Below, piece by piece: positions 35,914 to 44,763 of a stretch of 64,000 nt of DNA (the stretch's first letter is position 1; each line of letters starts with the position of its first letter). A model generated the notes under the pieces. The model saw only the letters and a program-made list of their open reading frames with translations. It made no database searches and was not told the origin of the DNA. A program made the translations under genes and the position numbers. Source of the stretch: CAVPWP01 sp963709395 (GTDB taxonomy: Bacteria > Pseudomonadota > Alphaproteobacteria > Rhodobacterales > Rhodobacteraceae); contig CAVPWP010000020.1 in NCBI GenBank assembly GCA_963709395.1, positions 372,001 to 436,000 of the forward strand, written 5' to 3'.

Positions 35914-36426
35914 ATGGCCGAAGGCGGTGGCGCGGGAGGAACCGGCGGCGAAAGCCTGCTGTTCCTGACCGACGAGCAGTTGCGCAAGGGAATCGAGGCG
36001 ATGTTCTTCGCCTACCGCGGCTTTACGGCCGATCCCGACCGGATCCTTGCAGATCATGCCTATGGTCGCGCACATCATCGCGCCCTGCACTTCATCAATC
36101 GCAATCGCGGGACGACCGTGAACAACTTGCTGACGATTCTGGGCGTGACCAAACAGTCGCTCAACCGCGTCCTTCGGACGCTGATCGAGGACGGGCTGGT
36201 CGAAAGCCGGGTCGGGTCGCGGGACAAGCGCGAGCGCAATCTCTACCTTACCGCGATCGGTGAAGAGCTTGAGCGCAAACTGTCCGACGCCCAGCGCGAC
36301 AGGATGCGCACGGCCTATCGCGCAGCCGGTCCCGAAGCGGTAACCGGCTTCCGGCAGGTTCTCGAAGCGATGATGGACCCCGAGATGCGGCGCCACTTCA
36401 ATGCCCGCACGGATGTGGACGCATGA
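35914..36426 (+). CDS. petP: MarR-family transcriptional regulator, PetP-like
   Basis: The winged helix-turn-helix is visible in RGTTVNNLLTILGVTKQSLNRVL and the wing in VESRVGSRDKRERNLYLTAIG. It has 170 residues and a Gly-rich N-terminus. Its stop overlaps the ATG of the next response regulator by four bases. That MarR plus OmpR-type order matches petP-petR of Rhodobacter capsulatus, where PetR is needed for growth. The symbol is by that synteny and similarity; petABC is not in the window. Confidence 0.85.
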   Translation: MAEGGGAGGTGGESLLFLTDEQLRKGIEAMFFAYRGFTADPDRILADHAYGRAHHRALHFINRNRGTTVNNLLTILGVTKQSLNRVLRTLIEDGLVESRVGSRDKRERNLYLTAIGEELERKLSDAQRDRMRTAYRAAGPEAVTGFRQVLEAMMDPEMRRHFNARTDVDA

Positions 36427-37136
36427 GTGAGAGCGATATCCATCTTCTCATCGTGGATGACGATGAGCGCATTCGCGGCCTGTTGCAGAAGTTCCTGATC
36501 CGGAATGGTTTCTGGGTCTCGGCCGCGCGGGACGCCGGGCATGCGCGACGGCTTCTGCTGGGCCTCGATTTCGATCTGATCGTGCTGGATGTGATGATGC
36601 CGGGCGAGGACGGCATCAGCTTGACGCGATCCCTCCGGGAAGATCGCGACACACCGATCCTGCTGCTGACGGCGAAAGGAGAAACCGAGAACCGGATCGC
36701 CGGGCTGGAAGCGGGGGCTGATGACTATCTGCCCAAACCGTTCGAGCCCAAGGAACTTCTGCTGCGTATCAACGCGATCCTGCGGCGCGTTCCGCCCGCG
36801 GATGCGGCCGCCTCACGGCCGAAGGTGCTCCATCTCGGCGCTGTGCGCTATGATGTCGAACGGGGCGAGATGTGGCGCGGGGATGCGCCCGTGCGCCTGA
36901 CCGCGACGGAGGCCCAACTCATGCGCGTCTTCGCCGCCAGCCCCGGTGAGTCCCTGACCCGCGCGCAGCTGGTCGACGACCTGGGGCGAGGCAGCGGGAA
37001 CGCTTCGGGAAACGCACAGGAACGCGCCGTCGATGTCCAGATCACGCGGCTGCGCCGGAAGATCGAAACCGACCCCAAGCAGCCGCGCTATCTGCAGACG
37101 GTGCGGGGGTCAGGCTATATGCTCGCCCCCGACTGA
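36423..37136 (+). CDS. petR: OmpR-family response regulator, PetR-like
   Basis: The receiver domain carries acidic pocket VDDDERIR and phosphoacceptor D56 in LIVLDVMMPGEDG, with a conserved Lys in LPKPFEP. The DNA-binding winged helix is in the C-terminal half (VQITRLRRKIETDP, VRGSGYMLAPD). It is 237 residues. No histidine kinase lies nearby, so it is an orphan in this window. It pairs with PetP by an ATGA overlap. In R. capsulatus PetR is essential; that property is inferred here. Confidence 0.9.
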   Translation: MSESDIHLLIVDDDERIRGLLQKFLIRNGFWVSAARDAGHARRLLLGLDFDLIVLDVMMPGEDGISLTRSLREDRDTPILLLTAKGETENRIAGLEAGADDYLPKPFEPKELLLRINAILRRVPPADAAASRPKVLHLGAVRYDVERGEMWRGDAPVRLTATEAQLMRVFAASPGESLTRAQLVDDLGRGSGNASGNAQERAVDVQITRLRRKIETDPKQPRYLQTVRGSGYMLAPD

Positions 37137-37151
37137 TGCCCGATTGACGCC

Positions 37152-37806
37152 TCAGGCTGGCGCTTTGGTCATCCGCAGGTAGGGCAGTTTCGCATCGAAA
37201 TCACCGAACTTCTCGCGGGCCTGGTCGTCGTTCAGGCTGAGCGACACGATGACATCCTGACCCGACGGTCCAGTTCGCGCCCGTTGCGATCGGCACACCA
37301 TAGGTCGCCTGCAGCGCGTCGAGCGCGCGCAGAACCTCGGCGAAGTTGCGGCCGACTGACATCGGATAGGTCATCATCAGCTGCACCTTCTTGTTCGGTG
37401 CCACGATGAACACAGACCGGACGCTGGCCGAATCCGCGGCCGTCCGGCCGTCCGGCAGATAGGCGTCCGCCGGAAGCATGTCGAAGAGCTTGGACACTTC
37501 CAGCGATTCGTCCGCGATGATCGGAAACCCTGCCTTCGCGTCCGCGTAGGACTCGATGTCGGATTTCCATTTCTTGTGCTCTTCCACACCATCGACGGAC
37601 AGGCCGATGACCTTGGTGTTGCGCTTCGCCCATTCGTCGGCAAGTTGCGCAACCGCGCCGAATTCCGTCGTGCACACCGGCGTGAAATCCTTCGGGTGCG
37701 AGAACAGGATCGCCCAGCTGTCGCCGATCCAGTCATGGAACGTGATCGTTCCCTGATCTGTTTCGGCGGTAAAATCGGGAACGGTGTCGTTGATACGCAG
37801 GCTCAT
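37152..37806 (-). pseudogene. Prx6-type (1-Cys) peroxiredoxin, interrupted near its end by a +1 frameshift
   Basis: Peroxiredoxins reduce peroxides with a Cys nucleophile; here it is in DFTPVCTTEFG. The ATG at 37806 follows AAAGGAGG seven bases upstream. The long reading frame holds about 180 residues and then goes astray after ATGANWTVG. One surplus base at about 37260 restores QDVIVSLSLNDDQAREKFG and ends KAPA with a stop at 37152, giving 217 residues, the usual length. A perfect inverted repeat lies just upstream. It may respond to oxidative stress. Confidence 0.9.
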
Positions 37807-37825
37807 GATCGCCTCCTTTTCCTTG

Positions 37826-37849
37826 TGGTCCACTCGTACCTATGGACCA
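37826..37849 (-). promoter_or_regulatory. Perfect inverted repeat just upstream of the peroxiredoxin start
   Basis: TGGTCCA (37826-37832) and TGGACCA (37843-37849) are exact complements around a 10-base spacer. The repeat ends about 20 bases before the peroxiredoxin ATG, close to its ribosome site. A redox-sensing regulator or a transcript hairpin is possible. Confidence 0.4.
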
Positions 37850-37971
37850 TGACAGGCGGGTAACAGGGGGTGCGACATATATTACTTCTCGCATACTAAT
37901 TGACGGCACGGGACGCCTTGAAGTGGCGCGTGCGGAGTGACAGGGTTCGCGCGAATACGGGAGTAGCCAAC

Positions 37972-39405
37972 ATGATCGAAAGACGCGAATTCTACATCGA
38001 CGGCGCATGGGTTTCCCCGGCCGCGGCCCGCGACTGGACTGTCATCAACCCCTCGACCGAAGAACCCGCGGCGGTGATCTCGCTTGGGGACCAGGCCGAC
38101 ACCGACGCCGCCGTCGCTGCGGCGCACCGGGCTTTCGCCGCTTGGTCCGCGACCGCCCCGAGCGAGCGTATCGCGCTCATGGAACGCGCGCTCGAGATCT
38201 ACATGCGCCGCTACGACGAGATGGCCGAGTTCATCTCGCTCGAGATGGGGGCACCGAAGAAGCTGGCCCGCGAAAGCCAGGCCGATGCCGGCAACATCAC
38301 CGACGCGATCGACGCGGCACGGCAGATCGAATGGATCAGCCCGATTGATCCGAAGACGAAGGGAGCGATGATCGCGCGGGAGCCGATCGGGCCGGTCGGC
38401 ATGATCACCCCCTGGAACTGGCCGATCAGCCAGGTGACGCTGAAGGTCTTTCCAGCGCTGGCGGCGGGCTGCACCATGGTGCTGAAACCGTCGGAATACG
38501 CGCCGCTCGACGCGATGCTTCTGGCCGAGATCCTGGACGAGGCCGGCCTTCCCAAGGGCGTCTTCAACCTGGTGAACGGCGATGGCGAAGGCGTCGGCGC
38601 GCAATTGTCGCGGCATCCCGACCTTGCGATGATCTCGTTCACCGGATCGACACGCGCGGGCATCGCGATCACCAAGGCCGCCGCCGACACGCTCAAGCGC
38701 GTCAGCCTCGAACTGGGCGGCAAGGGCGCCAACATCATCTTTGCCGACGCCGACGATCGCGCGGTGAAACGCGGTGTGCGGCATTGCTTCAACAACACGG
38801 GCCAGTCCTGCAACGCACCGACCCGGATGCTGGTCGAGCGGTCGGTCTATGACCAGGCGGTCGAGACCGCACGCGAAGTGGCCGAGGCGACGAAGGTCGG
38901 CCCCGCACATGAGGACGGCCCCCATATCGGCCCGCTGGTCAATGACCGCCAGTTCGAGAAGGTGCAGGCCCTGATCCAGAAGGGCATCGACGAAGGCGCC
39001 CGGCTGGTCGCGGGCGGCGTCGGGCGGCCCGAGGGCTTCAACAGGGGCTATTTCGTGCGCCCCACCGTCTTTGCCGACGTGACCCCGGGAATGACGATCG
39101 AGCGCGAGGAGATCTTCGGCCCGGTCCTTTCGATGATCCCGTTCGACAGCGAAGAGGAAGCGATCGCCATCGCCAACGACACGCCCTACGGCCTGACCAA
39201 CTATGTGCAAAGCCAGGACGGCGCGCGGCGCAACCGCGTGGCCCGGCAACTGCGCTCGGGCATGGTCGAGATGAACGGCAAGAGCCGTGGCGCGGGGGCG
39301 CCGTTCGGCGGTGTGAAGTCCTCGGGGCTTGCACGCGAAGGCGGGGTCTTCGGGATCGAGGAGTATCTGGTGGTGAAGTCGATCTCGGACTGGGCCGCGG
39401 AATAG
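37972..39405 (+). CDS. NAD(P)-dependent aldehyde dehydrogenase family protein
   Basis: A 477-residue ALDH superfamily member: TPWNWPISQ for cofactor, FTGSTRAG, LELGGKGANI with the catalytic Glu, and FNNTGQSCNAPTRM holding the catalytic Cys. The ATG at 37972 follows GGGAG. It resembles the class that oxidises small aldehydes such as betaine or glycolaldehyde relatives, but the substrate is not set by sequence. It is divergent from the peroxiredoxin gene. Confidence 0.92.
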   Translation: MIERREFYIDGAWVSPAAARDWTVINPSTEEPAAVISLGDQADTDAAVAAAHRAFAAWSATAPSERIALMERALEIYMRRYDEMAEFISLEMGAPKKLARESQADAGNITDAIDAARQIEWISPIDPKTKGAMIAREPIGPVGMITPWNWPISQVTLKVFPALAAGCTMVLKPSEYAPLDAMLLAEILDEAGLPKGVFNLVNGDGEGVGAQLSRHPDLAMISFTGSTRAGIAITKAAADTLKRVSLELGGKGANIIFADADDRAVKRGVRHCFNNTGQSCNAPTRMLVERSVYDQAVETAREVAEATKVGPAHEDGPHIGPLVNDRQFEKVQALIQKGIDEGARLVAGGVGRPEGFNRGYFVRPTVFADVTPGMTIEREEIFGPVLSMIPFDSEEEAIAIANDTPYGLTNYVQSQDGARRNRVARQLRSGMVEMNGKSRGAGAPFGGVKSSGLAREGGVFGIEEYLVVKSISDWAAE

Positions 39406-39483
39406 GGGTCGCAGTGGTGGACCGGCGGCCCGTCATGGGCTATCGGGGCTAACTATAGCCGACAGGAAAAGGCGGAACCGGCC

Positions 39484-40095
39484 GTGGCGAACCACCTTTA
39501 CAAGCACGACCTTCCCGACGATCTGGACCTTGGTCCGATCGTCGCCATCGACTGCGAGACGATGGGCCTGAACCCGCACCGGGACCGCCTCTGCGTGGTG
39601 CAGCTTTCCGCCGGTGATGGCCATGCCCACGTCGTGCAGATCGCCAAGGGACAGGACCGCGCCCCGAACATCGAGCGTATCCTCGCGGACCCGGCCGTGC
39701 TCAAGCTCTTTCACTTCGGGCGTTTCGACATCGCCGCGATGTTTCAGGCCTTCGGCGTGCTGGCGACCCCGGTCTATTGCACCAAGATCGCATCCAGGCT
39801 GATCCGGACCTACACCGACCGGCACGGCCTCAAGAACCTGCTGGAAGAACTGCTGGATGTCGACATCTCGAAGCAGCAGCAGATGAGCGACTGGGGCGCC
39901 GAAAAGCTGACCTTGGCACAGGTCGACTATGCGGCGTCGGACGTTCTCTACCTTCACAGGCTCAAGGATGCGCTTGACGAGCGGCTTGCACGCGAAGGCC
40001 GCACCGCCATGGCGCAGGCCTGTTTCGACTTCCTGCCGATGCGTGCGCAGCTTGATCTTGCAGGATGGCCGGAACAGGACATCTTCTCCCACTAG
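39484..40095 (+). CDS. Ribonuclease D-like 3'-5' exonuclease
   Basis: A DEDD-family exonuclease of 203 residues. It contains VAIDCETMGL (DxE, Exo I), FHFGRFDIAAM (Exo II) and YAASDVLYLHRL (Exo III, YxxxD). It lacks the HRDC domain of E. coli RNase D, as do other short alphaproteobacterial forms. The start is GTG at 39484. It precedes lptC by about 60 bases. A role in RNA processing is likely from the family. Confidence 0.88.
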   Translation: MANHLYKHDLPDDLDLGPIVAIDCETMGLNPHRDRLCVVQLSAGDGHAHVVQIAKGQDRAPNIERILADPAVLKLFHFGRFDIAAMFQAFGVLATPVYCTKIASRLIRTYTDRHGLKNLLEELLDVDISKQQQMSDWGAEKLTLAQVDYAASDVLYLHRLKDALDERLAREGRTAMAQACFDFLPMRAQLDLAGWPEQDIFSH

Positions 40096-40154
40096 GGTGC
40101 GCTGGCGCCCCCGCGCTTGAATTCGTCGGCGCGTGTCCTGACATTGGTCGAAGC

Positions 40155-40763
40155 ATGTCCCTTTCCGACACCGCATATTCCAAGCTTGTCGCTTGGCTGA
40201 AGATCGTGCTCCCGCTGACGGCGCTGGCGATTCTGTCGACCTTGTTTCTGCTGGCGCGTACGCCCGACATCGACCAGGCAATTCCCTATGCCGACGTCGA
40301 CATCGATGCGCTGGCGCGCGAGCCTCGGATCACAGCGCCCGATTTTTCCGGCGTGGCGCCCGATGGCACGGCGATCCAGATGACCGCCGCATCGGCGCGG
40401 CCCGACCCGGACAACCCCACTCGATTTCATGCCGACCTTCTGGAAGGACAGATCGACACGCCCGAAGGCACCCATATTCGCATGCGCGCGATCTCGGGGG
40501 TGGTCGATACCGGCGTCGGAACAGCGACCCTTTCAGGGGACGTGCTGCTTGAGACCTCGACCGGCTATGCCGTCCGGACCGAGACCTTCACGGCTCATCT
40601 CGATTCCACCCGATCCGAAAGCGCAGGCCCGGTCGACGTGATGACCCCGTTCGGACATCTGACCGCCGGTCGGTTCATGCTGACGCGGAATGCAGGCGTC
40701 AGCGAAAGCCACGTTCTGGTTTTCAGTCAGGGCGTGGACCTGCTATACGACCCTCGGGATTGA
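40155..40763 (+). CDS. lptC: LPS export protein LptC
   Basis: LptC is a bitopic inner-membrane protein that receives LPS from LptB2FG and passes it to LptA. A single N-terminal helix (IVLPLTALAILSTLFLLA) precedes a periplasmic beta-jellyroll. Its position just before lptA and lptB supports the call. It has 202 residues. Confidence 0.88.
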   Translation: MSLSDTAYSKLVAWLKIVLPLTALAILSTLFLLARTPDIDQAIPYADVDIDALAREPRITAPDFSGVAPDGTAIQMTAASARPDPDNPTRFHADLLEGQIDTPEGTHIRMRAISGVVDTGVGTATLSGDVLLETSTGYAVRTETFTAHLDSTRSESAGPVDVMTPFGHLTAGRFMLTRNAGVSESHVLVFSQGVDLLYDPRD

Positions 40764-40772
40764 GGACGCTGC

Positions 40773-41282
40773 ATGCGCTTTGGGGCTTTGAAGACGGGTG
40801 TCGCGGCAATGGTCCTGCTGCTGATCGCCCAGGGCGCATCGGCGCAGGGCGCAAGCCTCGCCTTTGGCGACATGTCGATCGACCCCGACTCCCCGATCGA
40901 ACTCTCGGCCGATGAGCTGAGCGTCAGCCAGCCGGACGGGGCGGCGACATTTTCGGGCAATGTGCTGGTCGCACAGGGCGACCTTCGAATAACGGCAGAC
41001 GCGATGCGGATCGAATATGCGCAGGGCGCCGACGACGGGCGCAACCGAATCTCGCGCCTCTTCGCCAGCGGCAGCGTGATGGTCGTCACGCCCTCAGAAG
41101 CCGCCGAAGCGCAGGAGGCCGTCTACTCGATCGACGACGGAACGGTGGTCCTGACGGGGGACGTCCTTCTGACCCAGGGACCCAACGCGATTTCGGGCGA
41201 CGTTCTGACCATCGACCTAGCCGGGGGAACCGGCAGGTTCGAAGGCAGGGTGCGCACCGTTCTGCAAGGCGGCAGCAACTGA
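40773..41282 (+). CDS. lptA: LPS transport periplasmic protein LptA
   Basis: LptA forms the periplasmic bridge that carries LPS to the outer membrane. A signal peptide (MRFGALKTGVAAMVLLLIAQ) is followed by an OstA-like domain with ELSADELSVSQPDGAATFSG and a repeat-like strand pattern (VYSIDDGTVVLTGDVLL). It has 169 residues. GAGGA precedes the ATG. Its stop overlaps lptB by one base. Confidence 0.92.
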   Translation: MRFGALKTGVAAMVLLLIAQGASAQGASLAFGDMSIDPDSPIELSADELSVSQPDGAATFSGNVLVAQGDLRITADAMRIEYAQGADDGRNRISRLFASGSVMVVTPSEAAEAQEAVYSIDDGTVVLTGDVLLTQGPNAISGDVLTIDLAGGTGRFEGRVRTVLQGGSN

Positions 41283-42037
41283 TGGCACCGGATCTGACCT
41301 TGGCGCCCGGCGACGCGGGGCTGCGGGTGATGAACCTGCGCAAGAGCTATCGCAAGCGCCCGGTGATCCGCGACGTGAGCATGACCCTTCATCGCGGCGA
41401 AGTCGTGGCCCTGCTCGGCCCGAACGGGTCGGGCAAGACCACCTGTTTCTACTCCATCGCGGGACTGGTGTCCGCCGAGGGGGGCATCGTGATGATCGAC
41501 GGCCGCGACGTGACCGGCATGCCGATGTATCGTCGCGCGCGTATGGGCATCGGCTATCTTCCCCAGGAAGTGTCGATCTTCCGCGGGCTGAGTGTCGAGG
41601 ACAACATCCTGGCCATTCTCGAGATTTCCGAGAAGGACCATACCCGCCGCCGCGAACGGCTTGAGGACCTGCTGTCCGAATTCTCGATCACCCATCTGCG
41701 GCAGGCCCCCGCTCTGGCGCTGTCGGGAGGGGAACGGCGGCGCGTGGAAATCGCGCGCTGCCTTGCGGCGAACCCGAAATACCTTCTTCTTGACGAGCCC
41801 TTCGCCGGTGTCGACCCGATCGCGGTGGGCGATATCCGCACACTCGTGGCCGACCTCAAGACCCGCGGCATCGGGGTTCTGATCACCGACCACAACGTGC
41901 GCGAGACGCTGGGAATCGTGGATCGTGCGTACATCCTGCACGACGGCCGCGTCCTGATGAGTGGCACAAGCGACGAAGTGGTGCGGGACGAGAACGTTCG
42001 CCGGGTCTATCTTGGCCAGAACTTCCGCATCGGATGA
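41282..42037 (+). CDS. lptB: LPS export ABC transporter ATPase LptB
   Basis: LptB powers LPS extraction from the inner membrane with LptF and LptG. Walker A is GPNGSGKTTCFYS, the signature is LSGGERRRVEIAR, and Walker B is YLLLDEPFAGVDP. The family-typical GYLPQEVSIFRGLSVEDNI is present. It has 251 residues. LptF and LptG are not in the window. Confidence 0.96.
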   Translation: MAPDLTLAPGDAGLRVMNLRKSYRKRPVIRDVSMTLHRGEVVALLGPNGSGKTTCFYSIAGLVSAEGGIVMIDGRDVTGMPMYRRARMGIGYLPQEVSIFRGLSVEDNILAILEISEKDHTRRRERLEDLLSEFSITHLRQAPALALSGGERRRVEIARCLAANPKYLLLDEPFAGVDPIAVGDIRTLVADLKTRGIGVLITDHNVRETLGIVDRAYILHDGRVLMSGTSDEVVRDENVRRVYLGQNFRIG

Positions 42038-42194
42038 TTTCGGCGCCATTGACATGGGGGCGGCAACTGCCACCAAATACGAAGGATGCATGCAGCGATT
42101 CACCTCGTTCGTGCGGCGCAGCAAAGCCCTGCACATTCAGGGTCCGACGCAATCGGACCAAAGCCACCATCAATGAACATCAAGGGCCGTCAGC

Positions 42195-42215
42195 CACGCG
42201 CGAATTGCGCGCGTG
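42195..42215. promoter_or_regulatory. Inverted repeat between lptB and raiA
   Basis: CACGCGC (42195-42201) and GCGCGTG (42209-42215) are exact complements with a 7-base spacer. It lies in the 205-base gap, 28 bases before the raiA ATG. No T-run follows. It could be an operator, attenuator or RNA hairpin. The remainder of the gap shows no convincing gene. Confidence 0.4.
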
Positions 42216-42242
42216 ATTGCTGATCGTCGTTAGGGAGGGACC

Positions 42243-42815
42243 ATGCGATACCAGATCAGCGGACGCCAGATCGACATAGGCAACGCGCTTCAGACCCATG
42301 TCCAGACCGAGCTTGGCGAGGTCGTCGGCAAGTACGCCGAACGCCCGACCGACGCGATGGTCGTCTTCTCGAAGGCCGCGCACGAGTTCGTCTGCGAGGC
42401 GACCGTGCATCTTTCGACCGGCCTGACAGCCCAGGCGCGCGCAACTGCGACCGAGATCTACGCCGCTTTCGACAAATGCGCCGCGAAGATGGAAAAGCAG
42501 CTGCGCCGCTACAAGCGGCGGTTGAAGGATCATCACCGCGATCGGCCGCAGCCGGTTGAACTTCTCGCCGCGTCCTCCTATATCCTCGCCTCATCGGAAG
42601 ACGCAGAGGAACCGGAACCCGAAACGCTCCAGCCCATGATCATCGCCGAGATGGAGACGCGGATACCGTCCCTGTCCGTTGGCGAGGCGGTCATGCAGAT
42701 GGAGCTGGCAGGGGCGCCGGTGCTGGTTTTCCGCAAAGAAGGCAACGAGTCGGGCGTGAACATCGTCTATCGCCGCGACGACGGAAATATCGGGTGGATC
42801 GACCCGCGACTCTGA
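42243..42815 (+). CDS. raiA: Long-form ribosome hibernation promoting factor (HPF/RaiA)
   Basis: The N-terminal domain (MRYQISGRQIDIGNALQTHV to KRRLKDHHRD) is the S30AE fold that binds the decoding centre. A linker leads to a C-terminal dimerisation domain (IIAEMETRIPSLSVGEAVMQMEL to GNIGWIDPRL). At 190 residues it is the long form, which dimerises 70S ribosomes into 100S. GGAGGGACC precedes the ATG. It sits next to ptsN, as often seen. Confidence 0.93.
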   Translation: MRYQISGRQIDIGNALQTHVQTELGEVVGKYAERPTDAMVVFSKAAHEFVCEATVHLSTGLTAQARATATEIYAAFDKCAAKMEKQLRRYKRRLKDHHRDRPQPVELLAASSYILASSEDAEEPEPETLQPMIIAEMETRIPSLSVGEAVMQMELAGAPVLVFRKEGNESGVNIVYRRDDGNIGWIDPRL

Positions 42816-42858
42816 GGCGGATCGTAGGATCCCGGAACGCCGGAGGCCCTAGCAGGCA

Positions 42859-43323
42859 ATGGAAATATCTGACCTACTCAGCCAGGACTGTGTCCGGCTG
42901 ATAAGTTCTGTTTCAAGCAAGAAACGGCTGTTTCAGGAATTGGCCGAGATCGCAGCGCCCCTGTGCGGCATCAAACCGACCGAGGCCTGTGCCGCCTTGC
43001 AGGAGCGTGAGAGCCTCGGCCCCACCGGCGTCGGGCAAGGCGTCGCGCTGCCGCATGCGCGTCTGCCAGGCCTGGACCGGGTCCGGGGAGTCTTCGTGCG
43101 CCTCGAGAAGCCTGTCGATTTCGACGCGGTCGACAAGAAGCCCGTCGATCTTGTCTTTGCCCTCTTCGCCCCCGAGGACGCAGGTGTCGACCACCTCAAG
43201 GCGCTTGCAGTCGTCTCACGCACCATGCGCGAGGCCGGGCTTTGCGCCAAGCTGCGGGCGAATACCGATCCGACGGCCCTGCACGCGATCCTGACCGACA
43301 AACAGGCGCACCAAGCGGCCTGA
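42859..43323 (+). CDS. ptsN: Nitrogen-regulatory PTS IIA protein PtsN
   Basis: PtsN takes phosphate from NPr and regulates potassium and nitrogen responses in known cases. The phosphorylatable histidine is H66 in GVALPHARL, with VFALFAPEDAGVDHLKAL downstream. It has 154 residues, the family length. It is 43 bases after raiA and ends seven bases before the convergent sulfotransferase. Confidence 0.95.
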   Translation: MEISDLLSQDCVRLISSVSSKKRLFQELAEIAAPLCGIKPTEACAALQERESLGPTGVGQGVALPHARLPGLDRVRGVFVRLEKPVDFDAVDKKPVDLVFALFAPEDAGVDHLKALAVVSRTMREAGLCAKLRANTDPTALHAILTDKQAHQAA

Positions 43324-43329
43324 CGCCGG

Positions 43330-44762
43330 TCAGACCGGCCCCTCTGCCGGGTCATAGCCCAGCAAGACGAAGTCGCGCCGGTAGGCGGCGTGAACCGCCT
43401 CCCGCACCGCCTCATCGAAGAACATCGGGCAGTCCCGCCGTCGCCGCCCCGTCGCCCGGCCGTAGCCGTCGGGGCCCGGATGAGCCCCAGATCGTCCGAC
43501 AGGCGGTCAAGCGCAGGCCCAAGCCCCTCTTTCCGGATCAGGGTGTCAGGGGTCGCAAAGCCGGACATGCCCGAAAGCAGGCCGCTCTGGCTGGCCCATG
43601 CTGCATCGGGCCTGAGTCCGGTCTGCCCCCCGAGATTGCCTCGGACGAACGCGAGGAAGGCAAGGAATGCCGTTCGATGCGCCACAGCGTCATAGCCGGG
43701 GTCAGCCGGATCGTCCGGCAGCGGGACGCCGCACTGACGAACGAGGATGTGGCGTTTCTCCTCGTACTCCGGCACATCGGTCGGAAGGATGAGATGGCAA
43801 AACACCCCGTGAATACGGGTCGCCGGATGTTCCACGACCGCGATTTTCCGGTGCCCGGGCCGCGCGCGCATCCATGCCCGGAGCGCCTGCTGGCCAAGCC
43901 CGGTCGCGGGCGCGTCCCCGCCCGAAACCGTGGTCAGCCAGTCGTCCACCTCGGCCCGGGCGACATGTCCGACCGGCATGAACATCACCGGCACACCCGC
44001 CCCCACGCGGAACGCCCGCACACCAGGCCCGCGGTCGGGTTCAAGATCCGGAATCCGGTCGGGATCGAACGGGTCGATCCGCGACAGAGCCGTTCGCATG
44101 GCGCGCGGGTTCCTGACCTTTTCATTCGCCGGGGCGGGATTTTGTGCCTTTGTCCGGGTGCGGACAGGGGGCGGGAACGGGCTGCAGCCGAGAAAGGCGT
44201 AGAGACCGGCAATCACCTCGTGGTCGCGCAGGTCGTCGTAGTCGAGATGAAAGGCCGTCTGGCCCGAGAGTTGAAGCGATCGGCGCACCCTTTGGCGAAA
44301 CCCGGCCCTGGCCTCCAGAAAGCCGTCGAACTCCGCCGCGTCGAAGCTCACCCGCCCGCTCCGGGCCGAGCCGAGGTCGCCCAGCCACCACTGCCCGGTC
44401 TTGCGCGCGATCTTGAGCGACAGGTAGCTGTCGAGCGCATTGCGCGACAGAACGATCTTGGCACAGCGCGGGTCGGCAAGCACCGCCCCGATTGCCCGCT
44501 CGTCATGGCCGTCGAAGATGCGGAAGCCCGCGATGCGGTCCGGCACGGCGGCCAGCGCTGCAAGAAGGCGGCCAGGGTCCTCGTCGCGCGCGCGGCGCGA
44601 GATGCCCAGCGCATCCTCCCGACCCGGCGCGCCCACGAAATGCGGATTGAAAAGCTCGCCGTGACAGGAAATCCCGGGATGGGCGGACAGAAGCTCTTCC
44701 AGCAGGTTCGATCCGGTGCGCATCCCGGCAAGGATGGCGAAGATGTCGAAACGTCCTGTCAC
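43330..44762 (-). pseudogene. Stf0-like sulfotransferase, frame broken near its 3' end
   Basis: The N-terminus FAILAGMRTGSNLLEELLSAHP resembles the 5'-phosphosulfate-binding loop of PAPS-dependent sulfotransferases, followed by HGELFNPHFVG and a 3'-phosphate-binding SRNALDSYLSLKI. The starting GTG at 44762 sits two bases after the GT14 stop. Late in the gene the frame shifts: restoring one base in the C4 run at about 43471-43474 gives APDGYGRATG and then MFFDEAVREAVHAAYRRD, ending at 43330, 477 residues. The other reading goes on into ptsN antisense sequence. It would sulfate a glycan or lipid. Confidence 0.75.
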
Positions 44763-44763
44763 G

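Noticed and set aside
42034..42216. Small ORFs between lptB and raiA
   Set aside because: No ribosome site, odd composition and overlap with the hairpin; no family resemblance.
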